A stretch of 64,000 nt of DNA from JTS-RE37 sp963756115 (GTDB taxonomy: Bacteria > Bacteroidota > Bacteroidia > Flavobacteriales > Flavobacteriaceae), in contig CAVWMN010000010.1 of NCBI GenBank assembly GCA_963756115.1, positions 620,001-684,000 of the forward strand, given 5' to 3'. The position numbers and the translations under genes are program-made. The notes under the pieces are model-generated. The model saw only the letters and a program-made list of their open reading frames with translations, had not been told where the DNA came from and did no database searches. This document shows, piece after piece, positions 1 to 9,194 of the stretch; the first letter of the stretch is position 1, and the number at the start of each line of letters is the position of its first letter.

Positions 1-2274
1 GGTTTTGCTCCTGTCGGCATATCGGTCAAAGGGTACCAGCACATTGGTCTCAGGAAAATAAGCCGCCAGGTTACGCTGAGGAATATCATAGGGTACCACT
101 TTAAAATTCCGGGCTGTACGTGTTACTTTGTCATAGGTACTGCTCATGTCCACAACAGTCTCTTTTGAGAATCCGTATGCGTCCATATCAACAGGATTCA
201 TAAAGAGCACCCTCCGTTCATTATATACCCCCCGGTACCTGTCGTCCAGGCCATAGATAGTGGTATTGAACTGGTCGTGGGAACGAATGGTCATCAACAG
301 CATTTCGTCCGGTTCCAATTGGTGGTCCGGCAGTGTATTAACCGTTATTTGAGCCCTGCCCCCCGGCAGCGCACTAAAGTCGCGCTCCCTGGTATTGTTG
401 GGCAAATAATACCCCGTGCCCTCCGATCGCTGATTGGTCTGTTCAAATCCTTTGGCTACCTGGTCTATCTTTTCCCTTATAAGGGTGTAGTCCTGTCCCA
501 TGGCCTTCCATGCAACGGGATGCCGCCCATTAAAATAGGTATGGGCCAGCTCTGCAATGATCTCAGGTTCACTCATGATATTCCCTGAGGCTGGTTTTAA
601 AAGCCCCCTGGACCTGCGTACCTGTCCCATACTGTTTTCAACCGTAAGAAAACGGGTAGTCCCATCGTGTACATCCTTTTCAGATCGCCCGATAGTTGGG
701 AGTATGATGGCGGTCTCCCCCGTCACCAGGTGCGTGCGGTTCAGTTTGGTACTTACCTGTACCGACAGCCGGCATCTTTGCAGTGCCTTTGCTGTATAGT
801 CTGTGTCAGAGGCCGCCCTCAGAAAATTCCCGCCCAGGCACATAAATACTTTGGCCCGGCCTTCGTGCATGGCTTGCATGGCACCAACTGTATCCACGCC
901 TTCATGCGAAGGTGGTTTAAATCCCAGATGTTCTGCGATACGATCATTCAGTCCTTCATCCACAAAGTGTTGTATTCCCACGCTCCGGTCTCCCTGAACA
1001 TTACTATGGCCACGTACCGGGCAAGTCCCGCTATACGGTTTTCCTATAGCGCCCTTGAGCAATAGCAGGTTTACGTATTCCCGGATGGTTTCCACAGCAT
1101 TCTTATGCTGGGTAAGCCCCATGGCCCAGCATACAATGATCCTCTCGCTTTCCGCGAGTCGGGAGGCTGCTTCTTCCACCTTCGCTTCGGTTACCCCTGT
1201 AGGGCGTAGCAATTCGGCTTCTGAATAGTTGTCCAGATCGTCCATCAGTTCCTCATACCCGGCAGTATAATCACGTATAAAACCGTGATCGAATACCGTT
1301 CCAGTTTCCTTGTCGCGTGCTGCCAGCTTTTTTAGAATCAATTTCATCAGGGGAATGTCCTGGTTAATATTGACAGCCAGGTGCAGGTCGGCCATTTCTT
1401 CCCCGGGACCCAGCATCCCCTTTACGTTCTGTGGATTTTTAAAATTGACCAGCCCTGTTTCCCTTAACGGGTTGATACTGATTATATACCCTCCGTTTTC
1501 CTTGCATTTCTCCAATGCGCTCAACATCCGCGGGTGGTTAGTACCCGGATTCTGCCCGGCCACAATGATCACTTCTGCCTTATATAAATCTTCGAGCGTG
1601 GTACTCCCCTTCCCGATCCCCAGGGTCTCCGAAAGGGCTATTCCACTCGACTCATGGCACATATTGGAACAATCGGGCATGTTATTTGTACCAAATGCCC
1701 TGGCAAACATCCCGTACAGAAAGGCAGCTTCGTTGCTGGACCGCCCGGATGTGTAAAAGATAGCCTCATCCGGATTGTCCAGTCTGTGGAGTTCAGCTGC
1801 AATCAGTTTAAAGGCCTCCTGCCAGCTTACGGGTTCATAATGGACACTCCCTTTCCGGAGGATCAGGGGTTCAGTTAACCTCCCAAATTTATTCAGCTGG
1901 TAGTCAGATAACAAGGAGAGTTCCTCCACAGAATGGGCCGCAAAAAAATCGGCCCCTATATGTGAATTGGTCGCTTCGTCCCCCAGGGCTTTGGCACCGT
2001 TCTCACAGTATTCAGCAATTTTGGATGGGTTTTCAGGATCAGGCCAGGCACAGCTGGGGCAATCAAAGCCATCCTGCTGGTTCATTTGTAAAAGAGCACG
2101 CATGGAACGCACTACCCCCATTTCTTTAAAGGTATGCTTCAATGCTTCATAAACCCCCAATTTTCCTGCCGCATATCGTACCGGGTCCTTTAATTCCAGC
2201 CCGGTAAAAGTTTCCGGCCCAATGGGCGAAACTTTACGGGGCTGTGTACCATCCTTGATGTTGCTTTTATCCAT
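1..2274 (-). CDS. FdhF/YdeP-family molybdopterin oxidoreductase alpha subunit (3' end outside window)
   Basis: The reverse strand is open from the ATG at 2274 to the window edge, giving 758 codons. Family members are around 760 residues, so only the last few are missing. Seen: an N-terminal DCPSCAWPD segment typical of this family, FYTSGRSSNEAAFLYG, DCSNMCHESSG, GQNPGTNHPRM, and a C-terminal molydopterin-dinucleotide-binding domain with MTIRSHDQFNTTIYG. These mark an oxidoreductase that uses bis-MGD molybdenum, related to formate dehydrogenase H and E. coli YdeP. The substrate is not settled for this family; YdeP is linked to acid resistance. Its ATG overlaps the end of the upstream DUF7009 gene by 8 bases, so the two are co-transcribed. 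No signal peptide is visible, so it is probably cytoplasmic. Confidence 0.9.
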   Translation of the reverse strand, partial: MDKSNIKDGTQPRKVSPIGPETFTGLELKDPVRYAAGKLGVYEALKHTFKEMGVVRSMRALLQMNQQDGFDCPSCAWPDPENPSKIAEYCENGAKALGDEATNSHIGADFFAAHSVEELSLLSDYQLNKFGRLTEPLILRKGSVHYEPVSWQEAFKLIAAELHRLDNPDEAIFYTSGRSSNEAAFLYGMFARAFGTNNMPDCSNMCHESSGIALSETLGIGKGSTTLEDLYKAEVIIVAGQNPGTNHPRMLSALEKCKENGGYIISINPLRETGLVNFKNPQNVKGMLGPGEEMADLHLAVNINQDIPLMKLILKKLAARDKETGTVFDHGFIRDYTAGYEELMDDLDNYSEAELLRPTGVTEAKVEEAASRLAESERIIVCWAMGLTQHKNAVETIREYVNLLLLKGAIGKPYSGTCPVRGHSNVQGDRSVGIQHFVDEGLNDRIAEHLGFKPPSHEGVDTVGAMQAMHEGRAKVFMCLGGNFLRAASDTDYTAKALQRCRLSVQVSTKLNRTHLVTGETAIILPTIGRSEKDVHDGTTRFLTVENSMGQVRRSRGLLKPASGNIMSEPEIIAELAHTYFNGRHPVAWKAMGQDYTLIREKIDQVAKGFEQTNQRSEGTGYYLPNNTRERDFSALPGGRAQITVNTLPDHQLEPDEMLLMTIRSHDQFNTTIYGLDDRYRGVYNERRVLFMNPVDMDAYGFSKETVVDMSSTYDKVTRTARNFKVVPYDIPQRNLAAYFPETNVLVPFDRYADRSKT

Positions 2275-2647
2275 TTCTCTGGTCTTCTGCTTTTGGATTG
2301 GGATAATTGTCTGACTGATCTTCCTCCCTTTCGTCCAGACAGGCAAAATCCTTTTCCAGCAAAAGCTCCAGTCCCTCCCCATCCTCCAACTCCATTATAT
2401 CCCGGATACTTACCAGGTCACTGGCGTCCCAACCCTTTCCGATGCTTTCGGGTACCCTCAAAACAATACGGTCCCCGGTAAACGCGGCTTCTAGTTTTTC
2501 CAGACCTCCCATCAGCTGTACTGCATATACCAACCTTCCTGAACCGAAAGCGGTGATCTCCTCTAAATAGCCCTGGCTGCATAGCGTGGCCACTTCCGAT
2601 TGTGTAAGGCGGTAACGTATTGTATTTCCCTTTATCCTGAGCTTCAT
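2267..2647 (-). CDS. DUF7009-like small protein, partner of the molybdopterin oxidoreductase
   Basis: A 126-residue soluble protein beginning MKLRIKGNTIRYRLTQSEV, with a charged tail containing FACLDEREEDQSDNYPNPK. I recognise this as the small family usually found beside FdhF-like genes in Bacteroidota; the DUF7009 name is from memory. It has no signal peptide or membrane segment and no catalytic motif I can name. The stop overlaps the oxidoreductase start by 8 bases, which implies translational coupling. A role in maturation or cofactor handling of the oxidoreductase is inference from position only. Confidence 0.75.
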   Translation of the reverse strand: MKLRIKGNTIRYRLTQSEVATLCSQGYLEEITAFGSGRLVYAVQLMGGLEKLEAAFTGDRIVLRVPESIGKGWDASDLVSIRDIMELEDGEGLELLLEKDFACLDEREEDQSDNYPNPKAEDQRNG

Positions 2648-2657
2648 GTTTTATAAC

Positions 2658-2678
2658 GGGCCCATTTTGGTCGGGCCC
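2658..2678 (-). promoter_or_regulatory. GC-rich hairpin just upstream of the oxidoreductase operon start
   Basis: Two GGGCCC blocks (2658-2663 and 2673-2678) separated by 9 bases can pair into a hairpin. It ends about 10 bases before the ATG at 2647, in the likely 5' untranslated region. It could affect translation initiation; no riboswitch family is recognised. Confidence 0.3.
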
Positions 2679-2811
2679 TTGCTTTAGCTTAAAAATACGA
2701 CTTCTATACCTTTTACAACCCATTTGGAGCAATCACGTTACTTTTTTTTGTAATGGATTACGTTCTGCACCTGCATTCTATGTAGTTTTGATCCCATCTT
2801 ATAGAATAATC

Positions 2812-2949
2812 ATGAAGAATATAATCAGGGCCGTTTTAGCCGGGATCGGCGCCAAAAAAATCGGCGGGGGCAAGTGTGGCTGTATCGGCACCATTGTGGT
2901 TTTTTTAATATTGTACTGGTTGCTGGGGTATGTTTTTGATATGTTTTAA
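2812..2949 (+). CDS. Small single-span membrane protein, 45 aa
   Basis: A short open frame encodes a basic N-terminus (MKNIIRAVLAGIGAKKIGGG), a KCGC pair, and one hydrophobic helix (GTIVVFLILYWLLGYVF) to residue 45. The Gly-Lys-Cys turn followed by a single span matches a type of small hypothetical protein I have seen in Flavobacteriia. It stands alone, with the oxidoreductase operon diverging upstream and a beta-barrel gene downstream. Function is unknown. Its small size makes it easy to miss in annotation, and no strong ribosome-binding site is visible. Confidence 0.55.
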   Translation: MKNIIRAVLAGIGAKKIGGGKCGCIGTIVVFLILYWLLGYVFDMF

Positions 2950-3152
2950 GCAAGTGGGTCGCTGTTTTCGAAACGCCGGTGGACCGTTGATCTATATCCC
3001 GGTATAATGTATGCCCATACGGGGAGACCATTTTCTCACTCCATGACGGATAGCCCTTGTCCCGCAGCTTTTCCAACTACCGATATTTACAGTATCTTTA
3101 ACCCCAAAATAAAGAGATGCTTCATGAGGCCTTTTGCTGACCCCCCTGTTTC

Positions 3153-4091
3153 ATGTTGAGAGTGCCCGTTTTTAAAGGATCCCTAATACTTGGTATATTC
3201 CTTTTTTGGACTGCCCCCGGGGCCTCACAGTCCTATATAGACCTGGCCAGGTTTTCCTATGCCATCACCCCCAACAATGAATTTGACAATGGGCTGGAGG
3301 GCTCCCCCATTAACGAATGGAACCTGCAGGTAGACCTGCCAGTGGTACTGAATAAAAAATTGGTCCTGATAGGCAGCTTTACCGGAAACAGCCTCACTGT
3401 CGGACTCGACCCATCCCTCCCGGACGGGGCTCAGTTGTATTCCCTCGGGATGAGAATGGGTGTAAACCAGGTTTATTCTGATACCTGGTCTGCCACCTAC
3501 CTGCTGCTCCCTAAATTTTCTTCCGATTTTTCAAACGGGTTCAGGGACGGGTTCCAGCTTGGGGTGGCGGCGCTTTTTACCCGGACGCATTCCAAACGAC
3601 TTAAATACACATTCGGGTTTTATACAAATACCGAGGAATATGGCCAGCTGGTGGTTCCCCTGGTAGGGGGCTATTACCTTAGTCCCAACAACCGTTTTGA
3701 AGCCACCATTCTCCTGCCGTCAGTAGCTGATATCAATTATGCGGTAGGCCCTAAAATTAGACTAGGTATGAATTTCGACGGCCTTGGGTCAACCTACGTC
3801 CTTCATGATCCCAATTTCAACCGTGCCTATGTCACCAAAGGTTCGAACGAACTATTTTCATACATCCGTTACCCGATTACCTCTTCTGTTTTGCTGAATG
3901 TAAAAGCAGGATACGCCATTTTCAGATCCTATAAGGTTTATGACCGGAATGATAAGGTAGACTTATCGCTGGCATCAATTTATATTGGCGATAACCGGAC
4001 CGTATTAAATACAGGGTTTAAGGATAACTTTATTCTAAAATTCGACCTCATCTACCGATTCCATTTTAAGAAGGATCCTGTATCAGAATGA
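3153..4091 (+). CDS. DUF6268-type outer-membrane beta-barrel protein
   Basis: 312 residues with a signal peptide (LILGIFLFWTAPGASQSY, cleavage expected after the Ala-Ser region). Short alternating strands with aromatic ends follow (NEWNLQVDLPVVL, RFEATILLPSVADINYAVG) and the protein ends in FDLIYRFHF, a typical barrel finish. The layout and length suggest the DUF6268 family of outer-membrane barrels common in Bacteroidota. The ligand or role is unknown. It is a single gene, convergent with the hydroxylase gene and only about 30 bases from it. Confidence 0.7.
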   Translation: MLRVPVFKGSLILGIFLFWTAPGASQSYIDLARFSYAITPNNEFDNGLEGSPINEWNLQVDLPVVLNKKLVLIGSFTGNSLTVGLDPSLPDGAQLYSLGMRMGVNQVYSDTWSATYLLLPKFSSDFSNGFRDGFQLGVAALFTRTHSKRLKYTFGFYTNTEEYGQLVVPLVGGYYLSPNNRFEATILLPSVADINYAVGPKIRLGMNFDGLGSTYVLHDPNFNRAYVTKGSNELFSYIRYPITSSVLLNVKAGYAIFRSYKVYDRNDKVDLSLASIYIGDNRTVLNTGFKDNFILKFDLIYRFHFKKDPVSE

Positions 4092-4123
4092 ACCCGGCAC
4101 CAGGCTGGACCCTGCGAGTATTT

Positions 4124-4849
4124 TCACTCCTTTTTCTCCCGATAGGTTCCCATCACTTTATCCCAAAAAGTAAAATACAGGCCGTAATTGCCGTGTCCTT
4201 TATGGTGGTGGTAGTCGTGGTCCCTGCTGTCATTCCCTATATCTATTACTTCTAAGGCAGGAATACTGTATCCCAGGTGTATGAATACGGTATATGCTAC
4301 CATAAAAGTGATGAATATGACCAGTGCCAGCGGGTGGTATGGTATCCCAAAGATGATTATGGGGATGATCCCCATCGAGATAATGCTTTCCAGGGGATGA
4401 AAGGCAAAGGCAGCCCAGGGCGTTGGGTTGTGGAACCGATGGTGCGTTTTATGGATGAAGGGATACAACCGGGGATGGTGAATCAACCGGTGAGTCCAGT
4501 AAAAATAAGTATCGTGGAGGAGTATCATCAGGAAGATACTAACAACAAAATAGGCGAATCCATAGGTTTCGAGGGTTTCATAGCTCCTGGTCATCCCCTT
4601 CCCGGTCCAGTACAGGAAGAGCCAGATACTGCCACCATAAATGATAAACGTCTGTATCGAATACCCGATAGCAGCCCGGATCTCACTACTCCCGGGGAAT
4701 GCCTTCCGTATCTTCCACTGCATCAACCGTTTTTTCCAGACATGGTAGCAGATCAGGTAAGCCAATCCGGCCAGCAACAGGTATCGCGCTATAAACAGCA
4801 ATGTGCCCAGGATCCAGAGTTCCACTGGGGTATATCCGTACAGATTCAT
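4124..4849 (-). CDS. Sterol desaturase / fatty-acid hydroxylase family membrane di-iron enzyme
   Basis: 241 residues with several hydrophobic spans and the full histidine-box set: HDTYFYWTH, RLIHHP, HKTHHRFH and DYHHHKGHGNYG. These bind a di-iron centre that uses O2 to hydroxylate or desaturate a lipid C-H bond in the membrane. Its ATG overlaps the stop of the upstream radical SAM gene in a 4-base ATGA junction, so the two are translationally coupled. The substrate is unknown; a fatty acyl or ornithine-lipid-like target is possible but not shown. It is the last gene of a three-gene operon. Confidence 0.9.
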   Translation of the reverse strand: MNLYGYTPVELWILGTLLFIARYLLLAGLAYLICYHVWKKRLMQWKIRKAFPGSSEIRAAIGYSIQTFIIYGGSIWLFLYWTGKGMTRSYETLETYGFAYFVVSIFLMILLHDTYFYWTHRLIHHPRLYPFIHKTHHRFHNPTPWAAFAFHPLESIISMGIIPIIIFGIPYHPLALVIFITFMVAYTVFIHLGYSIPALEVIDIGNDSRDHDYHHHKGHGNYGLYFTFWDKVMGTYREKKE

Positions 4850-6081
4850 GATATCCCGGATTGGATGCTATAGGAAGGGCACCCTCGGCCCGCCAAAGCC
4901 TCCAGGTTCCCATCAAAGTTTCCATCGAGAACATTCCCCGCTTTTTGCTGACAGAACGGGCAGGCATTCATGTCGCCATTCGTATCCACATACATCCCTT
5001 TGACACCGGCGCTGTAACACCCTGACCTCCTTTGATAGTACCCATGGTAGGTAACAATAGGATAATCTGCATAATCCTTGCAGAAATTCATCCGTATAAA
5101 AAATGCTTCCAGTAGTTTGATATGCGCAGGTTGGAGCAAAACCTCCTGTCCGCTGTAGTGGCCTACCGGTTTTGGTTCCAGGAGCTGTACAAAGGAAACC
5201 CCCCATCTTTTGGCGAGTTCCATATAGTCCGGCAGGTTTCCTTCAGATATGAATTCCCGGGTGGCACAAAGGCTGAGGGCTACCACCAGGTTGTTTTCGC
5301 CTGCATTTTTAACCGCTTCCTCCGCCCAGTAGAACGCGTCACGAAAGCCCCTGAACGCATTATGTTTTTCCGGCACCTGGTGGTCCAGGCTTACGATCAC
5401 ACCGGTAAGTCCGGCTTTTTTGAGGGCGGCTGCATTTACACCCGTCAGTTTAAACCCGGAGGTGACCACCCAAAAGTCTGTACTTCTGTCTGCATTCTCC
5501 AGGACCTGTAAAACCGTATCGATTTTCAATAATGGCTCCCCTCCCAGCAATTGCACCTGGCTGGCACCGCTTTGCTGAATCCTTGCGACTATCCTGCTGA
5601 TACTCTCCGCCGTAAGGATATCCTTTTTATTGAGGTTTTCCCATTCGTAACAATGTTCACATTGAAGGGTACATTTTTTTGTCACCGCCAAAAACACGGT
5701 ATTCAATCGGTTCGCACCGCCGCGTATCGGTTTAAAATCGTTCAGCTGGGAGGCTATAAATTGGCGGTACCCCCTGCCGTTCCAACCCGGGGTATATAAT
5801 CCCATATAGTATCTGCCACCTGCATAAGCCATTTTTCGGATTTCGGAATCCCCCAGGAATTTCTTCCGGAGACGGACCAGGTAACGAAGTGCCCGTACCC
5901 AATCCAGTGGATTGGAATAACATCGCGTAATAACAAGCAACAGCGTTAAGCGCAACCTGAAATGTATAAGGTGCATCTCCCATCCGGTAATTATCCGTTG
6001 TTTTGCGGCCTTTTCTGCAACTTCGTCTGGTTTTGCGGTATGTCCTGCCGCCATTGAATGGCCGGTATAGCTTGTTTCCAT
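4846..6081 (-). CDS. Radical SAM / SPASM-like enzyme
   Basis: 411 residues. The CxxxCxxC motif is C137, C141 and C144 (KKCTLQCEHCYEW), and the SAM-contacting LLGGEPL motif follows. The C-terminus has four more cysteines (C355, C374, C377, C401) around MYVDTNGDMNACPFC, the pattern of a SPASM-type auxiliary Fe-S site. Such enzymes often modify peptides or small molecules by radical chemistry. About 120 residues precede the radical domain, with a partly hydrophobic helix (LRLTLLLVITRC) that may touch the membrane. It sits between a lipoprotein gene (1-base gap) and the hydroxylase gene (4-base overlap). I see no short precursor peptide gene next to it. The substrate is unknown. Confidence 0.88.
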   Translation of the reverse strand: METSYTGHSMAAGHTAKPDEVAEKAAKQRIITGWEMHLIHFRLRLTLLLVITRCYSNPLDWVRALRYLVRLRKKFLGDSEIRKMAYAGGRYYMGLYTPGWNGRGYRQFIASQLNDFKPIRGGANRLNTVFLAVTKKCTLQCEHCYEWENLNKKDILTAESISRIVARIQQSGASQVQLLGGEPLLKIDTVLQVLENADRSTDFWVVTSGFKLTGVNAAALKKAGLTGVIVSLDHQVPEKHNAFRGFRDAFYWAEEAVKNAGENNLVVALSLCATREFISEGNLPDYMELAKRWGVSFVQLLEPKPVGHYSGQEVLLQPAHIKLLEAFFIRMNFCKDYADYPIVTYHGYYQRRSGCYSAGVKGMYVDTNGDMNACPFCQQKAGNVLDGNFDGNLEALAGRGCPSYSIQSGIS

Positions 6082-6082
6082 C

Positions 6083-7774
6083 TTATTGTAGCGTTAGGGT
6101 TGGGTCTGTTACTCTGTCAACGGCCAGTATACTATTATAACTATTTTCGGAAAACCGGGTAAAGGCATTTTTATCCCGGAAGCTTTTCAGCCGATTAAAG
6201 TCAGGGATCCCCTTATAATCACGGACGTAATTATAATAACCCTGGTTGACCAGAAATACTGATCGTGTTGTTCCTGCCGGTTGGTTGTCTGCATGGAAAT
6301 TTACTGTAACGGCATTGCCCCTTTCGGGTTGTACCAGGTATTGTTCGTCCACGCTGCTCAGCAGGGAGGTAACATCCGTATTGTTTTCGTCCAGGGCCAG
6401 GTAAGGCGTAATTTTTGTAATTCGGGCCTGGTTTTGATCCTCCCCATAATCAATGGCTGCATAATCAAGTTCCCAGAACATAAAACCACAAACCAACTTC
6501 ACCTCTACTTTCGGGCTGCTGACTCGGTCCAGTTCGAGTTCGATCCCCAGGTCCCGGTTGGCCATGGGCCCCACTGTCTGGATTTTTTTTACAAGTTCCC
6601 ACCCCTTATCCGTTTTCAGGTATACCGACAGTGGGATATCCTGTTCGTCCACCCATTGCCGGGTCTTTTCGGCACTGAGCTGCTGCTGGTCCTTTTGAAA
6701 TTTGTTATAGTAGGCACCGAATTGTTCATTAAATTTTCCAAAGATGTAATCGAGCCACAGAGAATTTTTGGCGGTAAGTAACAAGCTGGCATGGCCGGCA
6801 GCGGGTGGCCTGTCAAAATGGAGTATCAGTTCGCGGGTACTGTGGGTTGTGGCCAGCTCATTGTTGAAGGTATAGGCCCGGCCATCGATTGCTTCAAAGG
6901 CTTCGGGGCCTACCCTGCCCGACTCATTGTATATTTTTTGGGGTGGAAAGAGCTTCGAAAAAGTTTGAATATCCCCCTTGTCGTCCAGGAGTACTTTGGT
7001 GTGAATTTCATGATCCACGATCCAGAGCTGTAAGAGGTCTGTGTACTGTTTTTCCCTGAGTTCATTGGTTACCATCACCGAGTAGGAAGAACCATCCGGA
7101 AGGAACCCGGGCAAGGGCAGGTAATCCGGGTGCTGCATACCCGGGGTTAAGGTACCCGGGAAGAGTTCCCCCTGGAATACATATTCATCACCGTTTTTGG
7201 TGTAAACAAAAGGACAGGAACTTTTTAAAGCGGCTATGATCAGTGTAACGGCAAAGAGTGTACCAATGGTACCTGCCATGACATTCAGGACGGCGCGGCC
7301 TGTGTTCCTGTCATTGACCGTAATGGCTTCGATTTTTGTAAAAGGAATGGTAACACTGTCCCCCACAACAGGCATATTTTCAGACACCACCGTAAAATGG
7401 AGTTCATTGAAGGGCTCCCGTTGTTTCACTTTAAAACGGTAGGTTTTTTTGATGGTCCGAATCTTATCGGAATGGTGCTGGGGTGATATGGATCCTGCAA
7501 TACCAGAAAGGGTTTTGGTGTCTTCGTTAATGGACAGGTTTTTTAGATGCCATGACTCATTGATGATCGCATAATTGCGTTGATCGTTGAATTCGCGGAT
7601 ATGGCTTGCCATATCATCCCTGGTTGCAGGTACTTCCCGTACCTTGTAATAGGAACAACCCGTGCTGAGATGCAGCATGCAAAAGGCCAGGAACACGGAG
7701 AGATACCCGGTGAATTTCCGTTCACGTTTAAATAATTGCGGGGGGCTGTACAAAGGATAAGGAATTGTTTTCAT
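6083..7774 (-). CDS. Large lipoprotein of unknown function, first gene of the radical SAM operon
   Basis: 563 residues. An N-terminal basic stretch leads into a hydrophobic segment ending LHLSTGC, with the likely lipidated Cys at position 40. A second hydrophobic helix (about residues 162-184) precedes SCPFVYTKNGDEYVFQGE, after which the protein is mixed beta-rich sequence. No enzymatic motif is recognised. The internal helix is odd for a lipoprotein and could tether it to the inner membrane instead. The 1-base gap to the radical SAM gene places it in the same transcript, so it may present or receive the modified product; that is inference. Confidence 0.7.
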   Translation of the reverse strand: MKTIPYPLYSPPQLFKRERKFTGYLSVFLAFCMLHLSTGCSYYKVREVPATRDDMASHIREFNDQRNYAIINESWHLKNLSINEDTKTLSGIAGSISPQHHSDKIRTIKKTYRFKVKQREPFNELHFTVVSENMPVVGDSVTIPFTKIEAITVNDRNTGRAVLNVMAGTIGTLFAVTLIIAALKSSCPFVYTKNGDEYVFQGELFPGTLTPGMQHPDYLPLPGFLPDGSSYSVMVTNELREKQYTDLLQLWIVDHEIHTKVLLDDKGDIQTFSKLFPPQKIYNESGRVGPEAFEAIDGRAYTFNNELATTHSTRELILHFDRPPAAGHASLLLTAKNSLWLDYIFGKFNEQFGAYYNKFQKDQQQLSAEKTRQWVDEQDIPLSVYLKTDKGWELVKKIQTVGPMANRDLGIELELDRVSSPKVEVKLVCGFMFWELDYAAIDYGEDQNQARITKITPYLALDENNTDVTSLLSSVDEQYLVQPERGNAVTVNFHADNQPAGTTRSVFLVNQGYYNYVRDYKGIPDFNRLKSFRDKNAFTRFSENSYNSILAVDRVTDPTLTLQ

Positions 7775-7961
7775 ACCTGTGTGATTTTGATCGTTAGTAA
7801 TCGCAAATCAAATGTATGAATCGGTGACTACCCATTGTCCGAAATCATGCAAATGGTATAAATCCGGACGAACTTATGCCTACAGCTGCCTGCGCGGCGG
7901 TGTACGCCATACAAATTCCAGTTTATTTACCTGACATCCGTATCACTATATTGAAATCTGT

Positions 7962-7969
7962 TATTTTTG
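7962..7969 (+). promoter_or_regulatory. Candidate -7 promoter element TATTTTTG
   Basis: Matches the Bacteroidota TAnnTTTG -7 consensus and lies 4 bases before the exporter's ATG at 7974. If used, the mRNA would be leaderless or nearly so. The -33 element is not clear. Confidence 0.4.
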
Positions 7970-7973
7970 CCGA

Positions 7974-9194
7974 ATGAAAATAGCACAGCGCAGCCAGGTT
8001 GAGTTTGTAGCCCTTATGGCTTCCCTGATGTCCATAGCTGCCCTCGCCCTCGATGCACTCCTCCCCGCCCTTGACATTATAGGCCTTGCGGTGGGTACAA
8101 AAAATCCTGCGGATCAGCAGTTGCTGATCATCATGTTCTTCCTGGGCCTTGGTGTTGGCCCCCTCCTCTTTGGTCCCGTATCTGATAGTATCGGCAGGAA
8201 ACCTGTGGTGTACATCGGGTTTGCGGTATTTATACTGGCCAGTTTTATATGCATTTTTGCGGTCAGCCTTGAGATGATGATAGGGGGCCGGATCTTGCAG
8301 GGGGTTGCGCTTTCTGCTCCCCGAACCATTAGTATCGCCATGGTGCGGGACAGTTACAGCGGCGATCATATGGCCCGTATCATGTCGTTTGTAACCGTTG
8401 TCTTTATCCTGGTGCCTATCATAGCCCCTGCCAGCGGTAAGTTATTATTGGACAACTATAACTGGGAAGCCATATTTTATGCCCAGGTTTTTTTCAGCAT
8501 CCTGGTATGCCTGTGGTTCTGGAGGCGGCAGCCCGAAACCCTGAAGTCCGCAATGCGTATTCCATTAAGCCGCCATATCTTTATGGACGGATTAAAAGAA
8601 CTGATCACCTACCGGATTACCGTGGCCTTTACCCTCATATCAGGCTTTATCACCGGTTCTTTTCTGGTTTACCTCAGTACGGCCCAGCAGATATTCCAGG
8701 ACCAATACAACCTCAAGGAACAATTTCCCTATATATTTGCCGGGCTGGCACTTACCATAGGAACTGCCATCTTTTTAAATGGATCTTTTGTACTGCGGTT
8801 CGGCATGCAGAACATGATCATAACCTCCCTGTTTGCATTTTTCGGGATATCCCTCGCGTATATCCTGATTTTTTATGACAGCCCAAACCCAGGTGTTGGG
8901 GTGTTGCTGTTGTTTTTTGGGCTGCAGTTCTTTGCCATAGGCTTCCTGTTTGGGAATCTTAGGGCCATTGCAATGGAACCGGTAGGACATATCGCCGGAA
9001 TCGGAGCAGCCCTGACGGGTCTTGTATCAACCCTGATGGCCGTTCCCATCAGTGCCTTTATCGGCAGATATGTTACCGACACTGCACTGCCCATATTTAT
9101 TGGATTCCTGGTATGTAGCACGCTGTCCCTTGGGATACTGGGATATGTCTGGATGACCAACCTGCGTGGCAATCCTGAAGAACTACCTACTTGA
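7974..9194 (+). CDS. Bcr/CflA-type MFS drug exporter
   Basis: 406 residues with about twelve hydrophobic spans. The loop between spans 2 and 3 carries GPVSDSIGRKP, the MFS motif A form seen in DHA1 drug:proton antiporters, and the start (FVALMASLMSIAALALDALLPAL) resembles Bcr/CflA proteins. It would export small molecules from the cytoplasm using the proton gradient. The gene is alone, diverges from the lipoprotein operon, and its 3' end overlaps the next convergent gene by 8 bases. The substrate cannot be inferred. Confidence 0.85.
   Translation: MKIAQRSQVEFVALMASLMSIAALALDALLPALDIIGLAVGTKNPADQQLLIIMFFLGLGVGPLLFGPVSDSIGRKPVVYIGFAVFILASFICIFAVSLEMMIGGRILQGVALSAPRTISIAMVRDSYSGDHMARIMSFVTVVFILVPIIAPASGKLLLDNYNWEAIFYAQVFFSILVCLWFWRRQPETLKSAMRIPLSRHIFMDGLKELITYRITVAFTLISGFITGSFLVYLSTAQQIFQDQYNLKEQFPYIFAGLALTIGTAIFLNGSFVLRFGMQNMIITSLFAFFGISLAYILIFYDSPNPGVGVLLLFFGLQFFAIGFLFGNLRAIAMEPVGHIAGIGAALTGLVSTLMAVPISAFIGRYVTDTALPIFIGFLVCSTLSLGILGYVWMTNLRGNPEELPT

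Noticed and set aside
1310..1756. Plus-strand frames of 60-148 codons across 1-2.2 kb
   Set aside because: They are antisense to the molybdopterin oxidoreductase, which is open on the minus strand through the whole interval with clear motifs.
2825..3076. Minus-strand frame of 83 codons between the oxidoreductase operon and the beta-barrel gene
   Set aside because: It runs antisense through the small membrane protein frame, has a low-complexity basic tail and no recognisable domain.
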